A stretch of DNA of 64,000 nt from NCBI GenBank assembly GCA_964531735.1, contig CAZHGD010000016.1, forward strand, positions 3,663 through 67,662, given 5' to 3'. Shown here one piece after another: positions 25,501 to 34,408 of the stretch. Position 1 is the first letter of the stretch, and the number at the start of each line of letters is the position of its first letter. The notes beneath the pieces were generated by a model. The model ran no database searches. It was not told the origin of the DNA and saw nothing but the letters and a program-made list of their open reading frames with translations. The position numbers were made by a program, and so were the translations under genes. Origin of the DNA: CAZHGD01 sp964531735 (GTDB taxonomy: Bacteria; Armatimonadota; UBA10988).

Positions 25501-26525
25501 CCAGGCGCTGCGAGCCGCTTGTGCGCGCGCCCGTGACCACCGTGGTGGCGGGCGACCGGGGCGCCATCGAGGTGGCGCTGACCAACGTGCTGCCGGTGGC
25601 GGCGACGGTGGCGCTGTCGCTCGATCCGGCGCTGCCGGGCGCGCGAGGCGATGCGGTGCAGGTGGCCTTGCCCGCGCGGCAGACGGTGTCGGCCCGATTG
25701 CCACTGGCCACCGGCGCCGGTGCCGAGCGGCGCTGTTACCGCGCGCACCTGGTGGCCAAGGCGGCCGACACCACGGTGCGGCGGCCGGTCGACATCCTGG
25801 TGGTCAGTCCCTACGAGGTCACCGCCGGCCTGACCGGCGCGGGCGTGCAGGTGAGAGTGCGCAACCGCAGTCAGGTGGCCCAGGGCGGGCAGTTGACCGT
25901 CACCGGCTCGTTGTGGGACCAACCACATGCGCAGCCGCTGCAGGTCGCGGCCGGCGGCGAGCGCGACCTCACGCTGCCCCTCGCGCGGCCGCTCACCGAC
26001 GCGACCGCGCTGCGGGCGGAGATCCGCCACGGCGGCCAGGTCGACGGTTGGGACCTGGCGGTGCGTCCGCTGGTGATCAACGGCGGCTTCGAAACCGCCG
26101 GCGCCGGCGGGCGGCCGAACGGCTGGAACTACCAGGGGCCGGCCCAGGTCTCGACCGACACCGACCGCCCGGCCGTGGGCCAGGCGTGCCTGAAGCTCAC
26201 CGGGCGCCCCGGCGTCTTCGTGGAGGCTGACCAGGTGCTCCCGGTGGCCGCGGGCCAGACCTACGAGGCGACCTGCCGCATGCGGCGCGGCGCCGGTGAG
26301 GGCGCGCGCATCCAGCCGGCCGTGGTCCTGTTCATGAAGAACGGGCCCGAACGCTACGCCTACCTGGAGCCGCGGACGAAGCTGCCGGCCGACCAGTGGA
26401 ATGAGTACGGCGTCCGGTTCACCGTGTCCGCCGAGGTGGCCCGGGTGGCCATCTACCTGTACAACGTCAACAGCACCGCCACGGCATGGTTCGACGACGT
26501 GCGGGTGGCGCCGGTCGACCGGTGA
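22587..26525 (+). CDS. Giant secreted glycosidase-like protein (DUF6259/GH101-like barrel) with C-terminal CBM
   Basis: 1312 residues; ATG at 22587 with a weak upstream Shine-Dalgarno sequence. Signal peptide MRSAGLLLSLLFGQALVAA. The N-terminal 190 residues look like a beta-sandwich that may bind ligand. A galactose-mutarotase-like beta-supersandwich follows (about 280-520), then a TIM barrel (about 530-870). Residues around GIYLDETCA (Asp near 731) sit where GH36/GH101-like and DUF6259 proteins place a catalytic aspartate. Beta-sandwich domains (about 880-1160) precede a CBM4/9-like jelly roll at the C-terminus (VINGGFETAG to AWFDDVRVAP). It probably acts on alpha-linked glycans outside the cell, but family placement is tentative. 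It ends 17 bases before a second giant secreted protein, with which it probably shares a transcript. Confidence 0.87.
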   Translation: MRSAGLLLSLLFGQALVAATTHDFKLEDLRLVGGKVVAGRVVLDRCFEQAAETPLAMEAEDAVDVIADPRGGQADPACSGGKCLVRVDRALFPLQITRAARYTRWARGFFPKGGGWLHSESLDHGKPEWYTDCDGQTAGRWVWVKGPTYDLSAGAHLLWFHNWHGGALLDKVALLPEGAPEPTGLGPAAAALSPAKQAWVATSRLSVPGLAKLLDCRWPAEARGGQVSLALSLDGGVSYRPVGPDALAAAGRNPMAQIVLRADLRAAADGTSPALAAPQVTYDTDDRAFVTLENDRVRATFLRPTGALLKLHDKVAKVDCLTAAGTAPPFVLRHRSAQTHQVETIRSDQVQLTDLQVRNDTLVATYTVAGDLSVLMVANLSGGLMRWQLTVSNQSQWEVVEAACPVLPGVRLGSSSADDHLMVPNWQGGIETRDPVRTGGDSVRYPTGGAMCWLDLYEQTPTPHGVYLAGHDQSLIGCALQAAPDRDTDSLTLSLTKFARVRPGETWSAPLATLGVHGGDWHQAADDYRVWARSWMRRPTPPEWVREADGWYGAVVSAEGARTPFRQLPDFLKSARELGTNYIQVWGQMTGGNNCDALPYPNPVLGTLDEFRAAVREIRRWGGHITFYVSSQFWRVDYGDEPLLGSTPRSLLPPEVPTWPWAEWISYAIRGAEGSFAGDTELNAAQQARYQTRWLRTVLCPATEAWSKRHLKYWCADQYGRAYGASGIYLDETCAAGERLCYATNHGHRHPGCWGAELARTMQDMVSSGRRLDLDWTFAMEGCGDAIGQFADMHLISPASAKKAGLWGANRRFAPECFHYTFPEYLLYDGVANGMYGRSEDDCFLDVHLHGNRFDTFSVQPAARYLKLRQRSKQLLYRARFMDTVGVTTANPAVRAKLNLLQDAANEVWLVNLANPEHQAGVSVELQLKTGAKLAGYFFDLEGQEGPVELRPTASGVAFTAPASRAATVIVARRCEPLVRAPVTTVVAGDRGAIEVALTNVLPVAATVALSLDPALPGARGDAVQVALPARQTVSARLPLATGAGAERRCYRAHLVAKAADTTVRRPVDILVVSPYEVTAGLTGAGVQVRVRNRSQVAQGGQLTVTGSLWDQPHAQPLQVAAGGERDLTLPLARPLTDATALRAEIRHGGQVDGWDLAVRPLVINGGFETAGAGGRPNGWNYQGPAQVSTDTDRPAVGQACLKLTGRPGVFVEADQVLPVAAGQTYEATCRMRRGAGEGARIQPAVVLFMKNGPERYAYLEPRTKLPADQWNEYGVRFTVSAEVARVAIYLYNVNSTATAWFDDVRVAPVDR

Positions 26526-26542
26526 GAGAGAGGGTGCCGGCG

Positions 26543-29500
26543 ATGAAGCGCTGCGCAGTTGGTCTGTCGCTCCTGGTCGCCCTGCTGAGCGCGCCCGCGC
26601 GGGCGGACGAACCGAAGTGGGTGCTGCTCGACGACTTCGAGGGCCAGGCCCGGCTGTGGAGCGCCGAATCCGGGCTGGCCGCCGGCGTCCGGCTGAGCGC
26701 GGCCCGAGCGCACCAGGGCCGCCGGTCGCTGGCGATCACGCTCGGTAAGCAGCGCCCGGATATGATCCGCGCCACCTGGCAGGCGGATGTCTCGGACCTG
26801 CGGTTCAAGCCGACCAGTCGCTTGCGCTTCTGGTTCCACGGCAGCCGCCTGGCCCAGCAACCGCACGGCGGGCTGATTCTGGTGGAATCCGGCGGCCGGC
26901 AAGGCGGCGGTGACGCGCACTGGCTGCTCGACATCCCCGGTGCCATCTACCGCGAGGAGCGCTGGCAGCTCGTCGAGTTGGGGCCGTTCTCGGCCGCCAC
27001 GCAGCCCGACTGGTCAGTGGACGCAAACGGCCAACTCGACTGCGGGCGGATCTCGCGGCTGTTGTTCGTCGCTCAGCAGGAGGCCACGCCCGACCTGACG
27101 CAGCCCTTCACCGGCTACCTGGACGATCTGGAGGCGACCGACGTGAGCGAGGTCAAGCCCGTGGTCAAGCCGGCCACCAACCAGAGCACGCCGGCGCAGA
27201 TCCGCCCGCAGCTTCGCGGCTTCGTGGATCGCGAGCGCGCTCATCCGGCTCAGGTCACCTTCGCCGACCTGAGCGACTGGCAAGTGCATCTCTACGGCGG
27301 CATGGAGGCCACCTTGGAGCGCTCGGCCGAGGAGCCGCTGTTCGAGCGCTACAGCGCCAAGCTCACCTACCGCAGCCCGGACGGGGGCGGCTGGCTGGCC
27401 TGCCGGCCGAAGACGCCGATCCCCCTGCCCGGATCGTTCAACGCGGTGCAGACCTGGGTCTTCGGCAACAACTGGGACTGGGTGCCCGATCCCGCGACGC
27501 CGCAGGTCGACCTCGCGGTCACGCTGCGCGACGCGACCGGCCAGGAGCATCGGCTGGCGGTGGGGCGCGTCAACTTCAAGTTCTGGGGCCTGTTCCACAA
27601 GCTCATCCTGGCCGATCCGGGGCGCGATCTGGGTCACCTGGCCTGGGGTGGCGCGGCCGACGGCGTGATCCACCCGCCGGCGGTGTTCACCGGCCTCGAG
27701 GTGCGCGGGGCCGGCAACCAGCAGCCGCGGGTGCTCTACTTCGACTCTGTGGCCGCCTACCTGGAGGGCCCGCAGATCCCGAAGTTCCAGCCGGTGCCGG
27801 CGCGGCTGCCGTTCCCGACCACGCCGGACACCATCCTGCCCGACGCCGGGCCGGGCACGGTGGCGCTGGCCCAGGACGGTGAGCAGTGGCGCTGGACCTG
27901 CCGCGCCGGTGACGAGACGGTCGAGTACCTCTACCGGCCGGTCACGGGCACGCTGGCTGACTTGGTGGTGCGGCAAGGCGAGGTCGGCTTCAAGCCCGCC
28001 GACGGCGCCGGCCTGACCTGGACCACCGGTGGCGAGAGCTACGAGCCGGCCGACCAGCGAGTGGTCCGACGGCTGCTGACTTGCCGGCGCGACGGCGATG
28101 CGGTGCGCACCCGATGGCGGCTGAGCGTTGGCGATCGGTCCATCGACTACTACCTGACGCTGCGCGCCAAGGGCCGCTCACTGGTTCACGAATGGCGCTG
28201 TGCCGTACCCGAGTCGACGGGCCTGTCGCTCGGTCGCGCCACAGGTCTCACCGACGGACGCCTGTTCATGGTGCCGTACTTCACCGTGGCCGGCGCGGGC
28301 GGCGCGGGCATCCTGTATGACCGCGGCCTGTACGCCAGCCACCTGCTCGACTGGTACGTCACCGACGCCTCGCACTTCTACGGCGGCGCCGTGCGCGTGT
28401 CCGAGCACGAGATCGGGTACAACGGTGGCTGCGGCTACACGCCGCTCACCAACGGCCAGCGGAACCCGTTGCACGAGCGCGGCGTGCTGACCGTCTCGCG
28501 CCGCTTCGAGGCCGTTCTGCCCACCATACCCAACCCGCCTTCGCCGCTCACGCCGGTCTTGCGCGAGTACATGTACACGCATCTGGGCGGTACCGCGCCG
28601 AACCGGTTCGACGTCTGGCTGGAGCAGTTCCGTCGCTACCGTCGCTACGGCATCGACAAGCTGATCGTGACGCAGCACGAGGACTCCTGGACTCAAGGCG
28701 CCGATGTGGGTCAAGGGCCGGAGGAGTACACGATGACCGCGAGCGGGCCGCCCGATGCCGGCGGCGATGCCACCATGCTGCGCTACTACCGCGGCCTCCG
28801 CGAGCTGGGCTACTACGTCGGCCCGTACAACAACTACACCGACTACTCGCCGCTGGGCAAGTCCTTTGTCGAGGAGAACGTGACCCGCCTGCCCGACGGC
28901 GAGTGGCAGCGAGTGTGGCCGCCGTGCTTCAACATCCGCCCGCTGAAGGCCGCCGAGATGCAGGCCCACTGGGCACCGGCGCAGCACGCCAAGTTCGGCG
29001 TGAACGCGCAGTACTGTGACGTGCACACCTGCATCCCGCCCTGGGCCGATGTGGACTACCAGGCCGGCACACCGGGCGCGGGTAAGCTGCGCACCACGTT
29101 CGAGGCCTACGGCCGGCTACTGATGAACAACCGCGCGGCCTACGGCGGACCGTCGTTCTCCGAAGGCACGCACCACGTCTTCTACGCCGGTCTGGTGGAC
29201 GGCAGCTACGCCCAGATGGGCCTGCCCAACCCGCACCAGCAGCCGCTCCTGGTGGACTTCGACCTGCGGCAGTTGCACACCCAGGGCGCCGACCTGTCGA
29301 TGCTGCCCGGCGCCTACTGGACCGGCGACGAGTACGACGGCATGGCCGCGACCATCGCCTACGGGCACGCCGGCTTCTTCCCGGTGGCCGGTCTCGCGCA
29401 GTCGTGTCGCTACTACTACCTGATGGGCGCGTTGCAGCGCGAGTACGTGCAGGTGCCGGTGACCGACATCGGCTACTGGGACGGCGCGCGGTACCTGGGT

Positions 29501-30004
29501 GTCTCCGAGGCCCTGCCGCGCGACGTGCCTCGGCGCGGGCAGCTCAAGGTGACCTACCGCACCGGGCTGACCGTCTGGGTCAACCGCCATCAGGCGCCGT
29601 GGGATGTCAGCGCCGAACAGCCCGGCCTGCCGCTCACGCAACACGGCTGGCTGGCGGCCCGTGGCCGGGAGTTCCGGACCTGGAGCACCCGCCTGGACGG
29701 TCGTCGCGTCAGCTATGCGCGGTGCCCCGCCTACACCTTCGCCGATGCCGGCGGCCAGTGGCACGACTTCGGTGATCTGGCCACCGACGGCGAGGTCTGC
29801 CTGCGGCGTGACGCACCGGGCGGGCCGCGGCTGATCGCCATTGCCGCGGCCACCAAGGTGGCGCTGGCGGCCGACGCCCAGGTGACGCGGGTGCTGGCGT
29901 CGGACGAGGCCGGGCAGCCGCTGGGCGAGGTCGAGGTCTCGCGCGACGGTGGCCGCCTGGTGTTCGCGACGCTCAAGGGTGCGGTGAACTACGACCTGCG
30001 GTAG
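26543..30004 (+). CDS. Giant secreted protein with beta-sandwich and TIM-barrel-like domains, probable glycosidase
   Basis: 1153 residues from the ATG at 26543, which opens onto a good signal peptide (MKRCAVGLSLLVALLSAPARA). An upstream in-frame start would overlap the preceding gene. Two jelly-roll or CBM-like modules occupy about 25-210 and 240-410 (WVLLDDFEGQARLW opens the first). A beta-rich region of mutarotase type (440-670) and a barrel-like region (680-1000) follow, the latter with acidic motifs such as QHEDSW, YCDVHTC and WTGDEYDG. The order of domains parallels the protein encoded just upstream, so the two may be distant paralogues acting on the same polymer. I cannot name the family. 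It ends in TAG only two bases from the stop of the convergent gene. Confidence 0.82.
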   Translation: MKRCAVGLSLLVALLSAPARADEPKWVLLDDFEGQARLWSAESGLAAGVRLSAARAHQGRRSLAITLGKQRPDMIRATWQADVSDLRFKPTSRLRFWFHGSRLAQQPHGGLILVESGGRQGGGDAHWLLDIPGAIYREERWQLVELGPFSAATQPDWSVDANGQLDCGRISRLLFVAQQEATPDLTQPFTGYLDDLEATDVSEVKPVVKPATNQSTPAQIRPQLRGFVDRERAHPAQVTFADLSDWQVHLYGGMEATLERSAEEPLFERYSAKLTYRSPDGGGWLACRPKTPIPLPGSFNAVQTWVFGNNWDWVPDPATPQVDLAVTLRDATGQEHRLAVGRVNFKFWGLFHKLILADPGRDLGHLAWGGAADGVIHPPAVFTGLEVRGAGNQQPRVLYFDSVAAYLEGPQIPKFQPVPARLPFPTTPDTILPDAGPGTVALAQDGEQWRWTCRAGDETVEYLYRPVTGTLADLVVRQGEVGFKPADGAGLTWTTGGESYEPADQRVVRRLLTCRRDGDAVRTRWRLSVGDRSIDYYLTLRAKGRSLVHEWRCAVPESTGLSLGRATGLTDGRLFMVPYFTVAGAGGAGILYDRGLYASHLLDWYVTDASHFYGGAVRVSEHEIGYNGGCGYTPLTNGQRNPLHERGVLTVSRRFEAVLPTIPNPPSPLTPVLREYMYTHLGGTAPNRFDVWLEQFRRYRRYGIDKLIVTQHEDSWTQGADVGQGPEEYTMTASGPPDAGGDATMLRYYRGLRELGYYVGPYNNYTDYSPLGKSFVEENVTRLPDGEWQRVWPPCFNIRPLKAAEMQAHWAPAQHAKFGVNAQYCDVHTCIPPWADVDYQAGTPGAGKLRTTFEAYGRLLMNNRAAYGGPSFSEGTHHVFYAGLVDGSYAQMGLPNPHQQPLLVDFDLRQLHTQGADLSMLPGAYWTGDEYDGMAATIAYGHAGFFPVAGLAQSCRYYYLMGALQREYVQVPVTDIGYWDGARYLGVSEALPRDVPRRGQLKVTYRTGLTVWVNRHQAPWDVSAEQPGLPLTQHGWLAARGREFRTWSTRLDGRRVSYARCPAYTFADAGGQWHDFGDLATDGEVCLRRDAPGGPRLIAIAAATKVALAADAQVTRVLASDEAGQPLGEVEVSRDGGRLVFATLKGAVNYDLR

Positions 30005-30006
30005 GG

Positions 30007-32253
30007 CTACTCCACCGCCACCTGGAACTGCGCGGTGCCAGACGGCCGCGACCAGCGGAGCGTCGCTGTGGCGGGCGTCAGCGCGGCCCCTGACTCCGCG
30101 TCGACCGACCTGGCCGTCAGGCCCTGCGGCAGCCGCAAGTGCAGTTCCACCCAGGCCGGCGTGCTGCGGCTCGGGAAGGTCACGCTGCCCACCACGCGGT
30201 GACCGGCGGCGTCATAGCGCAGCGCGTACGACACCGGGCCGAAGTGCGTCGGCGCTTGTCTCACGCCCAGTTCCTCGCCGCTGGCCAGCCACTGCCGCGC
30301 CGTGCCGCGGGCCAGGTGGAGACCGTCGCCCTGCTCCATGACCAGGCAGTCGCGCACGATGCGGACCACCGCCGCCGGCGTCCAGAGGTGCTGCCGGTCG
30401 CCCGAGCACTTGTTGGTGCCCGGCTCCTGGCCACGTTCCTCGCACCAGGTGAGCAGCGGCGTGCCGTGGTTCAGCGCGGCGTACAGCAGGCGCACCACCT
30501 CGTCGCCGTTACCGCGCTGCAGTTCGACCTCGGCCACGTTGTCCAGCGAGATGGCCACCCACATGCCGTCGGCCATCCAGCCGGTGTGGACTTGCAGCCC
30601 GCCGGGGCTCAGCTTGCGGTTCATGTAGCGCAGCGTGCCGGTGATCAGCTCGTGGTCGGGCGCGAGCAACTCGCACGGGAACGAGGTGTTGAGCACGCCC
30701 CAGCGGCTGCCGGCGGGGTTGCCGGGCGAGCCGGGGATCCAGCGGTAGTCGGCCTCCTTGATGGCCCCGCGGTCCATCGAGCAGAGCAGGTCGGCCTTGG
30801 CGCGCTGGTAGTTGCCCTCCAGTTCGGCCGCCTCGGCCTCGTGGCCGAGGATGCGCGCCACCATCACCGCCACCCGGTCGGCGTTCACCGCCCAGGCGTT
30901 GTGCGGCAGGAAGTAGCCGTACCAGCCGTCGCCGGCGTCGAGCCCGCAGTCGCCTTGGCCGCGCGGCATCAACCCGTAGTGCAGCGGCTTCTGGCCGTCC
31001 ACCAGCACCCGCGTGCGCCGGCGCTGCTGCTCCTGCCAGAGGGCGTTGGCCAGCAGGTGCGGCCAGGCGCACTCCAGATAGTCGCGGTCACCGGTGAGCC
31101 GGTAGTGCTCGATCACCGTCCAGGCCTTGAAGCCGGCCATGCCCCAGCAGCGGTGCGACCAGCCGTCGGGGTCGTTCCAGTCGCCGTTGGCGCCCTGCGA
31201 CTCGAGCGACCAGCGGTAGCCGGCCTCGGCCTCCTGGTGCAGCCCGGCCTGGTCGAGCGCGACGCTCGCCATGCTGGCCTCGCCCGAGTTGGGGCAGCGG
31301 TAGGCTTCCGTGCCGGGGCTGACGGCCAGCAGGCCGTGCTGGCCGACCGGCTCGCGCATGATGAAGATGTCGCCCAGGCAGGCGTAGTAAGCCTCGCGCA
31401 CACCGGCGTCGGGAATGCTGTAGCGCACGGCCCGTGCGAACAGCTTGCGCCAGGCCTGCTTGCCCGCGTTGAACTCGGCCAGCCAGTTGGTGCCGCGCAG
31501 CGCGGGCACGTCGGCCTCGTAGGCGCGGTACGGCCGGACCAGCCAGCCGGTCGCGGTCTCGCCGGGCTTCAGCTCCCATTGCATGGCCATGGTCCGCGCG
31601 GGTGTGTCGCGCCGCGGCACCGCCGTGGCACCGGTGACCAGGGCCAGTACGCGGTCGGCGCGGTCCATCCAGCCGGCGAGCACGTAGTCCAGCGGATCGC
31701 CCGGGTTGATGTAGCCGGGCACCTCGCCGAAGCCGCCGTTGACGGTGAACACCAACTGGTAGCGGTGCGGTGCGGCGGAGGAGTTGGTGACCGTGACTCG
31801 CGTGACCGCGGCGGACTTGCCGCCCACGGCTTCGAGGGCGAACTTGCCATTGGCGTGGTCGCAGCCGGCCTCGAGCACCGGCAGGACGCCCTCAGCGCGG
31901 CGGTGCCTGGCGACGGGCGCCCGCTGCCCGTCAATCTCGGCCCAAACATCGCCCGACCAGGTGGAGCCCATGGGCATGAACGCGCCCACCGGGATGCTCC
32001 GCAGATCGCCGTAGGTCCAGCGGAGCTGGAGACGGTCGGCGTAGGTGTCGATGAGCGTCTTGTCGCTCGAATCCGGTAGCGCCACGGTCAGCCGGTGGGG
32101 CAGACCGAACGAGTACGAGTAGTCCACCTTCATCTTGCTGCTCTCCTGCGCGGCCGCCGACGCGGCGCCAACTCCGGCCGCGAACGCTGCCGCGACCAGC
32201 CAGCCCAGCACTTGGCGGCGAGTCGGTGAGAGGGTCGCCAAACCGGTACCCAT
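30007..32253 (-). CDS. Exported six-hairpin (alpha/alpha)6 glycosidase-like protein, probable Tat substrate
   Basis: 748 residues, ATG at 32253. The N-terminus carries a twin arginine followed by a hydrophobic run (TRRQVLGWLVAAAFAAGVG), consistent with export by the Tat pathway. A beta-sandwich N-terminal part (about 45-250) is followed by an alpha-helical toroid (about 270-640) with motifs such as GDWNDPDGWSHRCWG and FLPHNAWAVNADR. These recall the six-hairpin glycosidase superfamily (GH78, GH95 and related). The C-terminal 90 residues are again beta-rich. A rhamnosidase- or fucosidase-type activity is possible but not shown. It follows the carboxypeptidase-regulatory-like gene on the same strand after 97 bases, so the two may form one transcript. 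Confidence 0.8.
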   Translation of the reverse strand: MGTGLATLSPTRRQVLGWLVAAAFAAGVGAASAAAQESSKMKVDYSYSFGLPHRLTVALPDSSDKTLIDTYADRLQLRWTYGDLRSIPVGAFMPMGSTWSGDVWAEIDGQRAPVARHRRAEGVLPVLEAGCDHANGKFALEAVGGKSAAVTRVTVTNSSAAPHRYQLVFTVNGGFGEVPGYINPGDPLDYVLAGWMDRADRVLALVTGATAVPRRDTPARTMAMQWELKPGETATGWLVRPYRAYEADVPALRGTNWLAEFNAGKQAWRKLFARAVRYSIPDAGVREAYYACLGDIFIMREPVGQHGLLAVSPGTEAYRCPNSGEASMASVALDQAGLHQEAEAGYRWSLESQGANGDWNDPDGWSHRCWGMAGFKAWTVIEHYRLTGDRDYLECAWPHLLANALWQEQQRRRTRVLVDGQKPLHYGLMPRGQGDCGLDAGDGWYGYFLPHNAWAVNADRVAVMVARILGHEAEAAELEGNYQRAKADLLCSMDRGAIKEADYRWIPGSPGNPAGSRWGVLNTSFPCELLAPDHELITGTLRYMNRKLSPGGLQVHTGWMADGMWVAISLDNVAEVELQRGNGDEVVRLLYAALNHGTPLLTWCEERGQEPGTNKCSGDRQHLWTPAAVVRIVRDCLVMEQGDGLHLARGTARQWLASGEELGVRQAPTHFGPVSYALRYDAAGHRVVGSVTFPSRSTPAWVELHLRLPQGLTARSVDAESGAALTPATATLRWSRPSGTAQFQVAVE

Positions 32254-32350
32254 GGCGCTGCTTGCCCTTTCGGCCGATCGGCTCCTGGCGGAAGCGACGG
32301 CGTTCGGGAGGCTAGCGCAAATGGGTGGTCATGGCAACCGGTCGCACGGC

Positions 32351-33199
32351 TCAGTTGCGCGGCCGCAGCAGGCGCACCACCTCGTACTGCCGCGCGGTGC
32401 TGGCGTCGAAGCGACCGATCAACCTACCATCGCGGCCGGTGACGCGGAGCACATACTCACCGCGCACCAGTTGCTCCAGCCGGAACCAGCCGTCACGGTC
32501 GGTCTGCGTTTCGCGGCGCCCGACGAGCGGGTCGCTGATGATGACCTGGGCGCCGGCGACCGGTCGGTCGACCTCGTCGAGCACCCAGCCCTCGATTGCC
32601 GCGTCCGCACGGCGCAAGACCAGCGGTGTCAGTCGCCGCTGCTGGCCCGGCTCGACATGGACACCCAAGCGTTCGCCGCGCCCGTACCCGCCGGCGGTCA
32701 CGCTGACATCGAGGGTGTTCAGCGGCCAGATGCCGCTGAACGTTGCTTCGCCGCGCCCGTCGGTGATCATCGAGGCAAGGGCGGTGCCGAACTCCGGGTC
32801 GGTGGCGAGCATCACGACCGTTGCACCGGGCAAGGGGCGCTGTGCCGTATCCTGGACCGTGACCACCAGCGACGCGGTCTGCCGGTCGATGAGCCTCACC
32901 GAGACCGGCTGGCCCGGCTGCGCCGCGACGCTGGCGACCGTCGCCATCCGGCCGGCACGCGCGCGGATCCGGTAGCTTGCCGCGGGCAGCATCTTCAGCA
33001 GGTCAGCGGCGAACCGCCCCTGCGCGTCGGTGACGAGCGCCAGGCTAATCGCCGGCTGTGCCTGGTGCTCGACGAGCACCTCGACGTTGGCCCCGGCCAC
33101 CGGCCGGCCGTCCTCGGTCACGACGACACCGCCGACCTGCGCCCGGCACAGCGCCGGCAGCAGCGCTGCCACCAGCCAGCGGAGAGCACCTCTGCGCAT
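32351..33199 (-). CDS. Secreted protein with three carboxypeptidase-regulatory-like domains
   Basis: 282 residues. The ATG at 33199 is preceded by GGAGG at seven bases and opens a signal peptide (MRRGALRWLVAALLPALCRA). The frame extends upstream through the intergenic space and into the divergent gene, but the signal peptide fixes the start. Three repeats of the CarboxypepD_reg-like beta-sandwich are visible: VVVTEDGRPVAGANVEV, VTVQDTAQRPLPGATVV and GWVLDEVDRPVAGAQVI. Each is followed by a D-x-x-G-x-F/A-x-type turn. Such modules act as extracellular spacers or adhesion domains. It precedes the six-hairpin glycosidase-like gene and may anchor or assist it. No enzymatic residues are evident. 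Confidence 0.85.
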   Translation of the reverse strand: MRRGALRWLVAALLPALCRAQVGGVVVTEDGRPVAGANVEVLVEHQAQPAISLALVTDAQGRFAADLLKMLPAASYRIRARAGRMATVASVAAQPGQPVSVRLIDRQTASLVVTVQDTAQRPLPGATVVMLATDPEFGTALASMITDGRGEATFSGIWPLNTLDVSVTAGGYGRGERLGVHVEPGQQRRLTPLVLRRADAAIEGWVLDEVDRPVAGAQVIISDPLVGRRETQTDRDGWFRLEQLVRGEYVLRVTGRDGRLIGRFDASTARQYEVVRLLRPRN

Positions 33200-33328
33200 G
33201 GCCGAACCTCCACGCCCGATCAAGTGGGGCAAGCCTACCCGATGGCCGGTCCCAGCGTCCACCCCACAGGCACACCCGACGACGCGGCCGGCCCAGCCGT
33301 GTGCTATCGTCGTCACTGAGGCCGCGTC

Positions 33329-34315
33329 ATGAACGCCAAACAGAACGCCTTGGAGATCCTGCGGTTCGGCCGCCCCGAGCGGGTCACCAGCGGGTTGCCG
33401 TGCCACGATGTCAGCTACTTCGGGGTCGACCACGAGAGCCCCGACGGCGGCGGCGGGCACCATCTGCCGGTCGGCAGTTCGTGGACCGACCTCTGGGGCA
33501 CCACCTGGCACCGGGAGCACGACGGCGTTATGGGCTATCCGCGCGGCAATCCCATCGACAGCCTGGCGGCGCTGCGGCAGTACCGTTGGCCCGATCCCGA
33601 TGACGAGCGCTGGTGCGGGCGCGTCGGTGAACGAGCCGCCCAGCAGCAGGATGCCGACGCCGTCTTCGTGGCTGGGCGGCACCGCGACACGCTGTGGGAG
33701 AAGGCGTACCTGCTCTGCGGCATGGAGCGGATGATGCAGTGGTTCCTGTGCGAGCCGGCGGCGGCGCGCGAGGTGCTGCATCGCATCATGGACTTCCAAC
33801 TCGGCATGGCGCGGCACTACCTGGCCCACGGCATCGAGGTGGCCCACTGCGGCGACGACCTCGGCACGCAGCGCGGCCTGCTGCTCTCACCGCGCCTCAT
33901 CGCCGAGTTCCTGGTGCCCGAGTACCGGCGGCTGTGCGACCTCTACCGGCAGCAGGACGTGCTCATCAGCTTCCACTCGTGCGGTCACATCGAGCCGCTC
34001 TTGCCGACCTTCATCGACCTGGGCGTCACCTGCCTCAACCCGGTGCAGGCCAGCGCCAACGACCTGGCCGCCGTGCGGCAGGCCACGCAGGCGAAGCTGG
34101 CCCTGCAAGGCGGAGTGCCATCGGGCCTGCTGGTGTCGGGCCCGCCGGCGGCCATCCGGGCCGAGGTCGCGCGCTGCCTGTGGCTGCTGGGCCGCGACGG
34201 CGGCTACTTCTGCGCTCCCGACCAGGGCCTGCCCTGGCCAGCGGCGCACTATGCCGCTTACGAGCAAGCGGTGGCCGAACTGGGTGAGTACCCGCTGGCG
34301 CCGGCCGACGGGTGA
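33329..34315 (+). CDS. Uroporphyrinogen-decarboxylase-family (URO-D) protein
   Basis: 328 residues; ATG at 33329 with GAGG eight bases upstream. Cytoplasmic, with no signal or membrane segments. It opens with NALEILRFGRPERVT, the usual beginning of the non-haem URO-D family, and has the H-x-C-G motif in ISFHSCGHIEPLL (about 213-225). That motif can bind metal in MtaA/CmuA-type methyltransferases. The family's terminal APDQGLPWP block is also present. The haem pathway is not represented nearby, so a HemE role is unlikely. It stands alone between a divergent and a convergent gene. Like the paralogue at 15462-16463, it lives among polysaccharide-degradation genes, hinting at a role in processing an unusual sugar, a link seen here only by context. 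Confidence 0.88.
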   Translation: MNAKQNALEILRFGRPERVTSGLPCHDVSYFGVDHESPDGGGGHHLPVGSSWTDLWGTTWHREHDGVMGYPRGNPIDSLAALRQYRWPDPDDERWCGRVGERAAQQQDADAVFVAGRHRDTLWEKAYLLCGMERMMQWFLCEPAAAREVLHRIMDFQLGMARHYLAHGIEVAHCGDDLGTQRGLLLSPRLIAEFLVPEYRRLCDLYRQQDVLISFHSCGHIEPLLPTFIDLGVTCLNPVQASANDLAAVRQATQAKLALQGGVPSGLLVSGPPAAIRAEVARCLWLLGRDGGYFCAPDQGLPWPAAHYAAYEQAVAELGEYPLAPADG

Positions 34316-34337
34316 CCAAACCGTGTGCCCGCAACCA

Positions 34338-34372
34338 GAACGGCGGTCCCCAGCGCTGGGAGGCCGCCGTTC
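34338..34372. terminator. Bidirectional hairpin between convergent genes
   Basis: GAACGGCGG (34338-34346) and CCGCCGTTC (34364-34372) pair perfectly. Inside them CCCAGC/GCTGGG forms a second stem. The 35-base palindrome sits between the stops at 34315 (plus) and 34409 (minus). Confidence 0.6.
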
Positions 34373-34408
34373 ATCACCGGTGTGCCAATCGGCCGGCCGC
34401 GGAGCTGC

